DNA of 64,000 nucleotides from Sphaerosporella brunnea (GCA_008704415.1 VXIS01000124.1:57256-121255), one strand, 5' to 3'. Shown: positions 24,611 to 36,807, counted from the stretch's first letter. Translations and numbers: made by a program. Notes: generated by a model not told the origin, from the letters alone.

Positions 24611-26191
24611 ATGTCATTTCACCACGCCTCCCTGAACGCTCGTCTCAGCCCTGTGCGCATCTCGACCGCCCCCGGTATCCTGCAATACCGCAACATCAAA
24701 TTCGCCTCCATTCCTGAACGATTCGCGCACTCAGAGCTCATCAACGACTGGAATGGCGCGGCGATAGGGACAGAGACGCACGGGTTCGTGCTGTTCCAAC
24801 TCCTCGCTGTGGATGCCTTTGCTGATGTCGCACCACCAGACCGAGATGTCCACAAGTGCCCTACGACCTGAACACACTATTCCGGATCCCGGCCGCCTAC
24901 GTCTCTAACCGGCAAGAGGAGGAATCCGAATTCGAGTGCCTCAACCTCAGTGTGACCGTTCCAGAGGGCGCAAAAGCGGGGGACAACCTGCCGGTGTTGA
25001 TCTGGATCCACGGCGGCAGCTTCGTGGCCACAGTCGGCAGCGTAGAGTCGGGGCTATGTGATCCCGCAAAGCTGCTTTGCACTGCGATTGCATCGGGTCT
25101 GCCGCTGGTGTATGTTGCGGTCAACTACCGGCTCAATTTCCTGGGCTTCACGTATTTCGACGATGAGCGGTGCAACTTTGGGTTGTTTGACCAGAAACAC
25201 GCGATTGAATGGGTGCACCGGCATATCCACGGTTTCGGGGGGGACCCGGTAACTATCCCCCCAACTGCCGTCCCAGGCGAAGGCTGACAGGACGAAGAAT
25301 AACATCACCCTCGGCGGCGAAAGTGCCGGCGCCATTGCAGCCAACTTCCACACCCTCTCGGCGCATTCCCATTTGCTGCAGCGAGTGATTCTGCAATCCG
25401 GAACCGCCACAACGGTACCCGCGCAGCCCCCCGCGGTAGGCGCAACGTTCCGCACCCGCCTCATGGCCGCACTCTCAGTCTCCAGCATCGGCGAGATGCG
25501 CGCGCTCCCAGCAGCCGCCATCCTTGCGGGCCAGGCAGCCATAAACGTACACACGCTCTTCCCGATCAACAGTGGGCCGTTCTGGCGGAGCCCCCAAAAC
25601 AGCATCTGGTCCGGCGAAGTCCTGATCGGCGACTGCGCCGACGAGTGGAGCCTATTTAAAACCGGCATCTCAGCGGTTGCAGATCCAAGCAGTATCTTCC
25701 CGGATCTTCCCGCCTCGGAAACGCTTCTTTCGGCGTACGGCCGCGATCATAAAGGCGTCCTTAGATTCACAGGCGACGCTAAGTTCCACTACCACACGGA
25801 GAAATACTATCGCGGGTTTTTGGAGCGGAATCCGCGGGTGTGGAGATACATCTTTGATGCGCCGAACCCGTTTGTCCCCGAGGCCGGCGCGCACCATGCT
25901 GTTGACTTGCTGTACCTGTTCGCTCCGGCCTCTCTCACTCCGACTCAAGAGGCGCTCGGAGAGGAAATGCGGCGGGCGTGGATCCGCTTTGTGGCCGGCG
26001 CTGTGCCGTGGGATAAGGGCTTGGATGAGAAGGTGCTGCTGTTGGATCAGCAGGGATGTAGAGTCGTTGAGGCAAGCGAGGTCAATCGGAGGAGGAATGT
26101 GGAGCTGTGGAAGGTTTTGGATAACCTCGGGTGGGACGCTGTCGCCCCGGTTGTGGGCGAGGTTGTGAGGGGTAGAATCAGGTTCGAATAG
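24611..26191 (+). CDS. Type-B carboxylesterase (alpha/beta hydrolase)
   Basis: Model join(24611..24783, 24840..25248, 25298..26191), 491 aa. The first splice restores the hallmark HGPRCPQ; the second gives GGDPNNITLGGESAGA (the nearer AG at 25290 would give a stop). The oxyanion loop HGGS is near residue 115, the nucleophile is Ser203 in GGESAGA, the likely acid is Glu310 in GDCADEW and the likely base is His394 in GAHHAVDLLYLF. There is no signal peptide, so a cytosolic enzyme hydrolysing carboxylic esters; substrate unknown. The N-terminal STAPGILQYRNIKFASIP fits the usual family start. It may act on aromatic-derived esters given the neighbour, but that is speculation. Confidence 0.92.
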
Positions 26192-26264
26192 ATAAGTCTA
26201 GAGACTAGAGGTGTTGCCTATCTAGATAACTTGCTTGCATGGCCGGAAATCACATCATGGCGAT

Positions 26265-26545
26265 CGTATTTTTTGGAACGAAAGGTGGAGCGCCTTATGC
26301 AAAAGCTGGGATTTTTCCGCGAGGGATGTTAGGTATGAGTGACACATAAGGACTCGGAGGAAGTAGTCTTTTCGAGGAGAAAGGGCTGCCGACTGATCTC
26401 ACGAAACGGAGGGAAGGTAAAAGGAAAATTAGTTTTTCGATTTCCGGGCATTGGAAGGCCAGTAGGTTGTAAGGTCTTTTTTTTTTTTTTTTTCTTATGG
26501 AGGCTGCGCCCTACCGAAAAGCCAGCCTTTCGCTCCAACAATACG
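26265..26545. mobile_element. MITE-like repeat, 281 bp, copy 1
   Basis: The ends are inverted copies: CGTATTTTTTGGAACGAAAG at the left and, read inverted from the right end, CGTATTGTTGGAGCGAAAGG. No transposase inside; a T17 tract lies at 26477-26493. A related, rearranged copy is at 30382-30550. Confidence 0.65.
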
Positions 26546-26549
26546 GTGG

Positions 26550-28520
26550 CTTTTGTTGATGCCAGAAAAACTCAACAACCAAGCCAAAGCTTTGGGTATT
26601 AAATCGAAGCGTGTGTGTCGTGACAGTCCTCAAGGGCTCGGACAGTCGGAAACACCACTACGAGTGAAACGTGGCGAAAGCTTTCCGAAATACCTGAAGC
26701 GGCAATGATCATAGTAATTCACTCGTATATGTTAATCTGTAGACTTGATAATACAGATAGTAGCTGTTTACGATTTTTACCTGCCGACATAGTTCATCGA
26801 AGACGCTGTCTGTGATTGTTAGTACCGGCTTTGCGATATACCGTTGGACCATGTGATCCCGTTTCAGCTTGTTTGTCGGTGGGTTTGGCCGGTTCTTGTT
26901 GTCGTTCTGATGTTCTGAGATTGTTGGAGATGGGGATGGTTAACGCACTCCCATAGCTACTGGTTGGGACTGCAAGCATTCCTTGCTCTTGAGGATTCAG
27001 GCTTATAGTGCTAGGCGTATTGTCACTACGTCGCGGAACTTGCTCCCTGAAGAGTTGTTTCTACCTGGACTCCGCGCTGGAGAATCTTTTACTACCGGTT
27101 GTGGAGGGTATGGCGTTATTGGAAACAGAAGACATAGGTGGGGCAGCAGTTCCTACCTATATATGCCGACGGCGCTTCCGGCATTGTGGTCCCTGCTGTG
27201 TATTCCACCAAATTCGGGCTATGAATAGCCGTTACTCTTTACTGATTTCCTCGAACTACCAGAGGAAGATGACGATTGTGATTTGTGGTAACTATCGATG
27301 GAGGCAACTCCAAAAATTTCAGCTTCTCCCCGATGATGTTCAATCGGGCGTGAATCCTTTCCTGGGGGAGAGGGGTGGGGGGGGCAGAAAGGCCGATCGT
27401 AGGACTCGCATCCAGGACCTGTTCGTAACGACATATGTAGTTGTGGGGTGGGGGGAAATGCCTATTTTGGCAAACGCAGGTAGAGCAGCAGCCCCACCGT
27501 GGGATAATTCTGCATGATGATTAGTTTTGTTGTGTGTGGTACGCACGGAAGCTGTTCTCCCCGGCTAATTTGCAGCCGAAATGCACCCACCACTCCAAGA
27601 GAGGCGCTTTTTACATATATGTTGTAGGGCAATCTTATGGTTGCGGTCGAGTCGAGCCGGAAATAATGTTGGCGGCCGCGATAGCATTCACAAGCCATCA
27701 CTCACATGTCATTACCATGATCGTCGCGTGATCCGGCGTGATGGCCGGGTTGACCCGGTCCATTGGGAGTCGGTATGGCCATCCCTTTTCCACCCTGCGA
27801 AATCGTCCCGGCATGTCCAAAACGACGCATCTGAAGCTCTATCAGCCTCGGGTGCCATGTGAAATCGTAATTTAACCACTTTCAAGTCAGGAGCGATTCC
27901 TGTCAGAGTTCTTCTGGTCCAGTAAATCTGCAACGGAAAATGGTCTCTACTCTACAGCAACCTGACGTTCCTACTTAAGCACGTACCCCGTGACAGTCAC
28001 TTACTGTCATTCGACTTCCCAACATCTCTGTCGGACAAAAAACCATACGCAAAGAACACCTGCTGTTCCAACGGCGCAATGCGTCATATTACGTGTAGCA
28101 CAAGAAGAAAGGTTTAAGTTAGTGGCAGCTTTCAGTTCCGCACCGGGCTCTTGGCGCGAATGATCTCGTGTGTCCGCCCCATAAAATACGGTTTTCTGAG
28201 AGAGTAGAACGGCGCCCTCCACCCACTGGAAATCACCGCGGTCTGGAACAACTTGAAGTAGATGACCGGTCGCAGCTATGACAAAAGGCAGAACTGACTT
28301 GAGTAAAGTTATGAGCACGGAGGACTACAATCTGATGGATCAGGCCCAGGAGGAGGCGAAACATTTGCCACTCCGCCACCCCAGTACCGGTCCGGGTCTC
28401 CCAGGCCTGAGGCCCAGGAAGACTCGGCGTCGCAAGGCGAGTCGTAAAAATATGAGACTGATGGGCCCCAGCGAGAGCGGCATCGGCGGTCTCCTTAGAT
28501 GTTGAATGGCAGAAGAGGGG
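26550..28520. other. Gene-poor, repeat-like region
   Basis: No intact gene. On the minus strand, 27434-26794 holds two Ser/Thr/Pro-rich open pieces (one with NPQEQGMLAVPTSSYGSALT) separated by stops. They read like remains of a low-complexity protein but match no family I know. Confidence 0.35.
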
Positions 28521-28521
28521 T

Positions 28522-28965
28522 TGGACCAATATTCCTGTTATGCTGCAGTGGATCGAACGCCAATTCAAGTTGGCAGCCGAACCAGACGACCGCGAAAATC
28601 TACCACGGCTCTTGATACCTGTCCGACTATCTTAATACTACGATCGCATTCACTCCCGAAGGTCTAACTGGCTACCTGCAGCCGTTAGATACACAAAACA
28701 GCGATCACTTGGAGGAAGAGCTAGATGAGAAGTGGCACAGTGACTTTCCAGGCAATGTAAATGTCAAGGTGCGCGAGCGCCGAATTCTGATGATTCGCTG
28801 TGTGGCCGATGCATAGGAAAGGCTTCACAGCGAGCGCTCAGATCTCAGTTACAAGTCCTTCCAGCAGACTGGAATATCTTTGAATCCAGACGGTTCAGGA
28901 AACCATCTTCTACATATCAAAGATCTACCGGATCTTACTAAAGACATTAGTAATAGCGATATTTA
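28522..28965 (+). pseudogene. Pogo/Tigger-type DDE_1 transposase relic
   Basis: The frame reads WTNIPVMLQWIERQF, then after a shift near 28617 YLNTTIAFTPEGLTGYLQPL. The G-L-T-x-x-LQPLD motif is typical of DDE_1 (PF03184) transposases, as is the following pattern of a C-terminal domain ending YKSFQQTGISLNPDGS. A TAG at 28814-28816 stands where the family has Trp (VADA-W-ERLH), i.e. TGG to TAG. The N-terminal DNA-binding part and the first catalytic Asp are not found. No terminal repeats were located. Confidence 0.75.
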
Positions 28966-29299
28966 GGGCGATGTTTGGGGCAGCGGCGAGTTGAAATGTA
29001 ATTTAGAGCCGGGTGTGGTCACGGTTACGGGAGAGCATTAGAAGAAATGAAAACTCCACACCAGCAGTGGGCTTCTGCAGGAGGATAACTGGCCGAAACT
29101 TTTACGAAAAGGGTGCTTCAGCACACGAGGTGAGGCCAAAGAGCAAGAGGATGACGATGAATCTGCTTCTCGAAAGTAAACTGTGTTGTCCCGCTGTCGC
29201 CGCCTACCACAACTGCGTATTTTAACTTTGCGACGTATTTCTAAGTTAAGAAATTCTACGGTACTATTAAAAATTCTGCCGTAAGAGAAGAACAATCAG

Positions 29300-29409
29300 C
29301 TACGGTCATAGAACACTGAAAACACGGCTTCCCATTCGTTCAGCCCTACTAGTAGTTAAGCAGTGTATCGTGAGGGTGGGTGACCCCATGGGAATCCCTC
29401 GTACTGTAG
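29300..29409 (+). rRNA. 5S-like rRNA copy, probably degraded
   Basis: Starts CTACGGTCATAG, has AAAACACGGCTTCCC, CAGCCCTA, AGTTAAGC and GGTGGGTGACCCCATGGGAA, then TCCCTCGTACTGTAG, with a T-rich run after it. Aligned to the copy at 1797-1909 it lacks about 8-10 bases in the TTTAGTACTAT region between GTATCGTGAG and GGTGGG, giving only 110 nt. Likely a 5S pseudogene, although the internal promoter region is partly kept. Confidence 0.6.
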
Positions 29410-30152
29410 TTTTGTTTTTGAAGTGTATCCAGTACCCATTCCGCTAGGTGACGCGGCGTAGCCTCGCCTAGTCACAGCTCTCGGTGCCGGCAGCATCAAC
29501 ACCAGGTTGGCACCCATCCGAGTCAATGCCTCATTGATGACCAATAGACGAACAATGGACGACTGATACCGTATATAAACTCGCCAGTAAGAGAACTAGT
29601 TTCGCCACTTGGCAAAGCCACTCCGCCATAGTGGAATGTGAAATCACTACGCCCAGTCCCTTTCTGGCGGATTTATACAGTAGTCGACCCCCTGAACAGC
29701 CATTGGGGGAGCCAAAAAGGGGTGGGTTCGCCAGAGAATGACGGAGGCGTGCCGGAGCGGAGGAATGACGACATGCGGGCTCAACTTGAATTCCATGAAC
29801 TTGATCACACGATACTATCCTGAGTGGGACATAGAGCCCACGGTGGTGAGGTCTATCACTGCAGCGGTGGGAGCTGACGCTGTGGGTATGCTAGAGTTGG
29901 GAGTATGTACATGCAATATATTTAGAAGGAATCAAAATAGATGAATATCTCGTTGCATGGCGAAGCAAAAACTTCTAACCCACAACTTACTGTCATACTT
30001 CTTCTGCCAGGCCCAGTGAGTAAATATACCGTGCATAGTCGTTATAGATACATACCTTGAGGATTCTATGGTATGTTTCAGCAATTTTATCTCAAAGAAT
30101 CAAGCGAAAGTGCGAGCAAAGTGCTTGATTAATTGTTTGGGAGGCTGACATC
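29410..30152. other. Intergenic, no gene recognised
   Basis: Short frames only, no domains. It lies between a 5S-like copy and a MITE. Confidence 0.35.
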
Positions 30153-30307
30153 ATTCCCCACAGTGTTAATACGGCCGAATTTCCCTACATCACACTAAAG
30201 CCTTATATAATGAAGGGTCCGTTGGCCCATCGCCTTAATTATATGATCACTGGACACATAATTAGTGTGATGTAGGGAGATTTGGCGGCATTAACACTGC
30301 GGGGGAT
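30153..30307. mobile_element. MITE with ~50-bp inverted repeats, 155 bp
   Basis: The left end CAGTGTTAATACGGCCGAAT continues through TTTCCCTACATCACACTAA. The right end is its inverted copy with a handful of mismatches (GCAGTGTTAATGCCGCCAAA read inverted). The inverted symmetry extends outward to ATTCCCC/GGGGGAT. The loop is about 50 bp. The CAGTG end resembles hAT elements, but no direct 8-bp target duplication is visible. Confidence 0.75.
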
Positions 30308-30381
30308 ACTACTCGCACACATATGATGATGCCACTGGTTTCTCGGCGGCAGCACTGCGCAGAGGCATAAATCCTATGTAC

Positions 30382-30550
30382 CGTATTATTTGGAGCGAAA
30401 GGCGCAGCGCCTCACCGGAGGGTTAGGTTTGAGTGGAACATGGTGACTCGAAAGAATCTCAAGGAAATTGAGGAAAGAATCATGATGCATTTTTCGATTC
30501 GCCGGCACTGGAACGGTGTATTGTTTTGGCTTTTCGGTAGGCGCACCCTG
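30382..30550. mobile_element. MITE-like repeat, copy 2 (rearranged)
   Basis: Begins CGTATTATTTGGAGCGAAAG like the ends of 26265-26545, shares the GTTAGGTTTGAGTG-type and TTTTTCGAT..CCGGCA.TGGAA stretches, and ends in GGCTTTTCGGTAGGCGCACC, which is inverted relative to copy 1. Confidence 0.5.
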
Positions 30551-30667
30551 CATAGGAAAAAACCTACAAATCACCGGCCGGCGGGTGTGAATGACAGTGC
30601 AAAATAAAACCCTAACCCAAGACTCACTCTTTCTCACTCGTTGCCGTTCATACCCGAAGTAGGGCAA

Positions 30668-32179
30668 ACCAGCCGAAGTACCGACGTCTCGAGCCAGTCA
30701 ACAGGTAGGCTGTGAATCCATGTTTTCCCGTGCATAGATTGAGATGCTCATCGAGAGGTTTCTTTTGATTTGCTGTGAGTGGTGGCCAAGGAATTGTCAA
30801 CAACCTATCGCAGTGAGAAGCCGTGATCCACTACAGCAGGGTCCCGAAGCTGCAGAATGACAGCGGACGCACCGCCAATCCCGGGCCTTAGTCAGCCAGC
30901 TCGTGAGTTTTGGCCGTCACCGGGCGATTCGCGAACGAACGGCTCGGCCCGCGTACGCGAAGGCCTTGTTTTTTTTTTTTTTTTTTTTCGGCCTGCGAAT
31001 TCACATACCACCCATACTTTTGGTGCCGGGCGAAAAGAGCTTCCGGCGCAGAGTTTCGGCCCGCCCCCGCCTTGCCGTGTGCTAACTCCCAACCTCGAGA
31101 ATCCTCACGCGACCCCCAAAACCACAAGTGAGACACGGAGGGGGCCACAGTACTATACATATCAACCCGGCTACACATCCACTCGGTGGTCAGGCCGCTT
31201 CTCTGTTTCTGAGATGGTCCATAGATCGGAAGATCTAATTTGCAGACATCGAATTTGCAGTGGACAAAAGTGCCGTGCCTTCGCAAATTGGCCAGACCCC
31301 TCAATTCGGGGAACCACCTAGATAGTGGGCACTGCCACCCTGTACCTAACTCATTGGGGAATTGCAAATTCGATAATGAGAAGGCTGGGTTGAAAGGCTT
31401 ATCGAATTGGCGGGTTGACTAAAGCAGGCCATCATATGCCATCATTCGACCATGCATTCTAACTTGTCTCTGGCCGGCGGTTAATGCGCGGGGTTATTTT
31501 TTTTGCTGATTGCACTTATGCACGTCACTTCTGACGCGGCACAATATGATTTACTCGGTTCTGGTCGGCCGGCACGCATAACTGAGACATACAGCTAAAA
31601 ACACATCCTTAGTCGACAGCCCGCAGCCGCTTATCAGCAGCGCAAGGCTGGCGGCCATCACCAAGCTGAAAGAGGATGTCTCAAAATTTCGCAATCGACG
31701 TGTTTGTCCACCCAATCGGTTTTTCGGATCCTCGATTTTGTCAGTGGTTGAATCGAGGAATGATCAATTCAAACGTGTTGAGCGAACGAAAAATTTTGTG
31801 GGGGCCGAAATCGGACAGTAGGTAACAAAAATCTCGATCTCCTTTGATGCCGGCAACTCCGCAGGCTGAAGAACCATCAAAAATAAGCCCTTTCACTGGA
31901 CGCCTCGTTTATTATGTCCGGGCGGGGAAGAGCGAGCCCGCAGGTCTGTATCACTCCGTTAGGCCATGCATGACTGCCCAAAGTCCGGTCGCGGGAAAAG
32001 GACCGCATTGCAGCAAACGTCTCCTCAAGGCCTCGAGGTAGGATCTTCAAGGCAGAACTATAAAGCACCCCTCAAAGCCTCGATCGCAGGCTGCGGCCGC
32101 GGAGTTCGACGCACAAAGCCCCCCCTCCCCCATTCAGCACCGCAATCGCGTCAACGGAACCCATAACCCATTCTTCACA
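30668..32179. other. Intergenic upstream of membrane protein
   Basis: T19 tract at 30969-30988. Overlapping open frames around 30857-31367 on both strands show no domain. The last 300 bases probably hold the promoter and leader of the gene at 32180. Confidence 0.35.
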
Positions 32180-33674
32180 ATGGTCACAATCGATACGCCG
32201 GCGAACATAGTAAACGGAACTCGAGGACAAACCATCTGCACCCAGGCGACATGGATCGATGTCGGGAGATTCATAGCTTTGAACTACATCACGCACGCTT
32301 TCACCGTTATCCAAGGTCCGGGGACGACTATCACCGAGAGAGCTGGCAGAGTGCTGATGAGCCTGTTCCTGCCCCTATGGGGCACGGCGCGGGTTATGCC
32401 CACAATACGAGGCAAAATAAAACGCTTAATTGAAAACTGGAAGAAACTGCCTGAAACCGAGCAGCAGAAGCTCAGGAGGGAAGATCGCCAACCGCTGCTT
32501 AGGGCTTCCCGCGCCGAAGCTTTCAGGATGATTATTGGCTTCGATAGTGATGGGAACGCTGAAGTACCAGCTGCTTTTAAGGCTGCTGAGATAACGAAGA
32601 AAAACATGTATTCCTCTCCCCACAATTCTACTATGATACAGGAGCTAAGCCTTGCATACCAGTGATCCAGACTACCTTGACGACATCGGAAATACGCATG
32701 GACAAAACCCAGTCAAACTCGATCACTACGGTTTCCTCGGCGTCAAAAGCAAACGAAAGGACGAAGAAACCCCCGACGACCCCAGCGGGCTGACCTACCA
32801 CTGTTACCGTCTTCCGCGACCCTTCATAACTGAAGTGTACCCACTGATAGACGGACCTATTCAGCTTGCAAGTCAATTCGATATCGTCAAGGGGATTGCT
32901 GCGATAGTCCAGATTATGTTTGCATCGAAAGCGTTGTATGATGCCCGGGGCAGGCAGATTGACACATACGGATACGGAGCCTACGGGTTGACTGTTATGC
33001 CCTACCTGTGGATGTCCTTCATGAATCTGCTTGCCGGAGTCTGTGACCCACAATATTCTCACAACTACATCGTTCAGTATGGCGGTTTGAAGGCACCGGA
33101 TCCATCAGCATCGGATCAGGAAATAGCCGCGGAGGTCACCGCGGAAGAGAAAACCGAAGACGCCGAAGCACAAAATGATCGGGACAGAGACGAAGATTTC
33201 AACAAAAAGATAGCAGGCGCAGTAGGACTGGTTTACGGAGACCCACAGCACTTTAAAAAACCCTCCCACGAGCATGTGCGTTGACCCTTAAGCCCCGCCC
33301 CAAAATAATATATTCTACCACATGGAGTTGACCTTCTTCAGTACAACACGCATAATCCCTTAGGAAAACTCCATGTGGCGGCGTCGATCTTCGTGTGGGG
33401 CTGCTCGCTCGCTTTGCCCTACGTCGTCATATACACGATGACTGGATTTTTGGCGCAAAGTAGCACTGTCAGAGAACGGCTTGCTGTTCTTGGCTGGCTC
33501 GTTGCAGGGCAAATAGCGGTGATTTTTGAGCCCTTTGTGTGGCGGTATTTGGGGGCCGTGGCTTACGGTATCTGGCTCGTTAGTGCAACCATCGTGCTGG
33601 GTGGTATAGGTGTTTGGTCCGTTGTCACAGTTGGCAATATGATTCTCGCGAGTGGTACTTGTATCAGAGTATAA
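32180..33674 (+). CDS. Uncharacterised multi-pass membrane protein
   Basis: Model join(32180..32607, 32663..33275, 33342..33674), 457 aa. Hydrophobic segments: ALNYITHAFTVI and VLMSLFLPLWGTARV near the N-terminus, DIVKGIAAIVQIMFA and GLTVMPYLWMSFMNLLAGV in the middle, then three in the last exon (ASIFVWGCSLALPYVVIYTM, LAVLGWLVAGQIAVIFEPF, AYGIWLVSATIVLGGIGV). A charged, Glu/Asp-rich loop lies between. The first splice joins KKN-I to DPDYLDDIGN; the second uses donor GTGCGT at 33276 and acceptor CAG at 33341, keeping phase. I know no function; this resembles the lineage-specific membrane proteins common in filamentous ascomycetes. It is the only apparently intact gene in an otherwise repeat-rich 12 kb. 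Confidence 0.78.
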
Positions 33675-34700
33675 GCAGGCTTGGGTTGGGTGTTGATGGG
33701 GGAATTCTGCCTGTCAGTCCTAAACAGGCCGGGGTCGGCGCTCAGGGAGGTTGTATTGACGTTTTGTAATGGCTAGCTAAGGCTGGATTTGGGTGTCCAC
33801 GGTGGGGGAATACTCTGATTAATATATGCACAGTGACGGCGATACTAACCTCAAAGGTTCAATGGTATCAATCAAGATGGAGACTCTTAGTTTTATTACG
33901 GTTGCTTTACCGAAGTCCAGTTGATGTGTGTCAGTTGTGGTGAGGGTGAAAATAACGACAAGCTGACAAGCTTCACGCAAAAAAAACGGTGCCAGAGATT
34001 CCTGAAGAACATCGATTGAAGCTAGCTATCCAGAAAATCTGGCGAAAAACGCATCGAACACAAGCCCTCGCCAAACCCCCCAAACACAAACAGTCCATAA
34101 GACAAAAGAAACCGGTAAATACACCACATTTCTTCTCTTCGGCCCTGGCCATCAGCGATATAGCTTTCGGAAAGCACGAAAGAGCTCTCTGGAGTGATCC
34201 AGGATGGCTTATACGATATCAATGTTAGTAGAGAAATGACTGAGAGGACTTATGGGTGGCTTGCCTGCATCTTGATGTAAGCTTTTGCAGTTTTTGTTAG
34301 TCCAGTGCAGTATGCTGTTCACGGAGGTCGTAGCAAGTGTTGTTATTGTTCCACCTCACAAAAGCACTTTAGTAGACTTTGCCGAGGACCGCAAGCCCAA
34401 CTGGAATGGTGCATGCGCTCCTTCGTGGGTGACTACCGCAACACCAAGCGTTTTCCTGGCCTGCATCAGGCAGAAAACGTTGCATCGTTACGGCTTGCAC
34501 GTGCAAATTGAAGCAGACCCCACCCTCCTGCTTCCCCCAGCGCCACGAGACTGGGACCCGCCCGACGGTGGCTTCTAGATAGCAGGCGCCGCGGTGCAGG
34601 CGGCAATCTGCCTGTTCCTTTTCAAAGCCCTAGTGCGCCTAGAACCTTCCCGCCGAGCATGATGTGGTTGCAACTGAGACTCCGTCCGTATGCCTTACGG
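33675..34700. other. Intergenic, no gene recognised
   Basis: 3' flank of the membrane protein gene. Two short competing frames around 34285-34580 lack domain support. Confidence 0.35.
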
Positions 34701-34707
34701 AGCTCGC

Positions 34708-35874
34708 TCACGAACCTCTTCGATCCTTCCAGGCATCCTGGCGGATCGGAGGGTCGGCAGAAAGCCTAGGCAATTGGCTTCCCGAAAAACCATCAAGTCT
34801 AGGGTTCCCGATGGCGGGATCCATCTGGAGCATAACCACAGGCCCCTCCTGTGAGTTCCCGACAAGCCTAGTTCCTCCACCCGGGGGCAGATTGGCTCCA
34901 AGGCTTGTCACGCGGTAAACCTGGCCTTTGTCATACCGCGCCTTTTCCGTCGATTCTCTTCTTAGAGGAATGAAAGCCAAGGGCTTTTTCCCGGCGGTCT
35001 TGATGTCTTCAAAACCTTCGTACTCCGAGGGGAAATATCCTTCGGACGCTGCTTCGGGCACATCTCTCGGAACACCGCAGCAAAGAAAGGCCCGAACATC
35101 AGGTTTGATCAAAGCCAAGGCCGAAGAAAACGACAGATTGAAACCGGCCCCAGCCCTCCGGTTTCCGCCAGTCAACAGCTCTGCAAAAATGAGCTACTGG
35201 TTCCCAATATACTCTCCTCTGAACGCGGAGGCGCTTGTGCTGCAGGAGAGGGTTGCTGGATGTCAAGCACTCGTTCGACTCCGTCCCTCACAGAAGAGAT
35301 ACCTGCGGTTCCGGTGCCGTTGGCGTGTAGGCCGGATCGCGAGGACAGCATGCGATGTTGTTGCTGTACGACTGATCTAACCATGTTGGCGAAAAAGGGC
35401 GGAAAGAAAAGACAGGTGTCTGAGTCGAATGCTCACGCATCGCGAGCTTCGATCTCGGTACATCCGTCCATAAAGTCAGGGTTCACAACCACGACTTTGC
35501 CGTCTCTGCAGAAAACTGGACGCAACACTCCAGTTTCTGCGCCTCAACAGCTCTGGGGAAATGAGCTATCGGTGCCGTTGTATGCGGGTGCTTTGAGAAA
35601 CACTTCTTGGCCCAAACTGATCTTCACGGTCTTGTCATAGCTCCCAGCAAATAGGAACGCCCTATCTCTAGAGAACCTGGCCGTACGGTAGGGACAAGAA
35701 AGCTTCGAAGATCTCGAAGACGAAACAGGCCCCATCCCTCCTGTTCATCCCAGCGCCATGCTGGGTCCACTTGGTTCGGTTGTCGACGGTACCAAGGTGT
35801 CGTAGCCGAAAGTGTGCATCGGCAACGAACTTCGCTTTTCGGTTGTTCTCAAGCACTTCGCCGATCGGCCTCAC
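34708..35874 (-). other. Possible degraded protein-coding region
   Basis: Four minus-strand open pieces follow each other in two alternating frames: 35874-35668 (with KFVADAHFRLRHLGTVDNR), 35735-35544 (AGSYDKTVKISLGQEVFLKA), a piece near 35520-35430 (GKVVVVNPDFMDGC) and 35175-34708 (155 codons, with YRVTSLGANLPPGGGTRLVG). Their composition is protein-like, but frame changes and stops separate them and no family is recognised. It could be an intron-rich unknown gene or an old transposon/virus-like relic. Confidence 0.35.
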
Positions 35875-36763
35875 CAGCGAATTCCATGCTCAATGTAAGT
35901 TTGTGATAGAACATCTTACGCGCGTAATGCGTAGTAAAGCGCTTCATGCGTTAGGCGGCAAAATTAGCGCGTACACACACGCACACGCCTATTGAGAGGT
36001 TAGCACATGACAGGCACGGTAATGTCAGACTGGAAACTTACACGATCTGGAATTGCCTCAAGCGATTCACCGGTGTGTGTGATCCTAGGTATGCCGAATG
36101 GTTTGCTGAAGACTGTCCCGAGAGAGTCTCATGTAGGTGAGAGTAGATTGAGCAGCCCGCAATCGTACTCTGCAACCACTGGTATGGCGTACTGAACAGG
36201 CTTCCGTCCAGACCATCAAGTTTGATGGGGTCATCGTGGTGATGCCGAATCGGGGGTAAACAAGCCGGCTCCACGCCAGTCTCGGCCCTATAGCAAATGC
36301 GCTACTGGCCCCCGAACTGTGTTGGCGGGCCAACACAATTCCAATCGGGCCCCAAAAGCGAATAGCGAAGTTCCTCCAGCCCAAGAGCCAGTCAGTCGAA
36401 ATCTCAAGGCGTGCCTACTGTCGGTGTCGATGTAGCGGCCCCCGCTTGTTGGTCTCAACAAACCCGAGCGATCTCGGTCCCTCTTCCCCGCAAGTGCGGG
36501 GCGTCATCAGGAGTGTTCCAAGCATCGCAAGCATGTGCGGGGTAAGTGACAACTCAGCTTCGCGAGATGTGGTCGATCGGTAAGATGGATCCCGAATTGT
36601 TGGCGCCTCCCCATCCTATCCAAAGTCAGCTCCAGTCAAAAGTCAGTTACTCGCAACCCTACCTCCACGCGCATCAAGGTCCGGGTGCAGGCCGTGGTGG
36701 TGGTGGCTAAACCACCACCGCGGTGGGATGAAGAGGAAAGAGGAGGGAAGAGGAGGGAGGGGG

Positions 36764-36807
36764 GGCTTTTATAAGGCGATTTTTTGGCTTTTATAAGGCG
36801 ATTTTTT
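36764..36807. repeat. 22-bp direct tandem duplication
   Basis: GGCTTTTATAAGGCGATTTT followed by TT occurs twice in a row, at 36764 and 36786, after a purine-rich AGGAGGGA tract. Confidence 0.85.

Noticed and set aside
24611..26191. Membership of a tyrosine-degradation cluster (fahA/maiA next to hmgA)
   Set aside because: The neighbouring gene is a type-B esterase; neither fumarylacetoacetase nor maleylacetoacetate isomerase is in the window.
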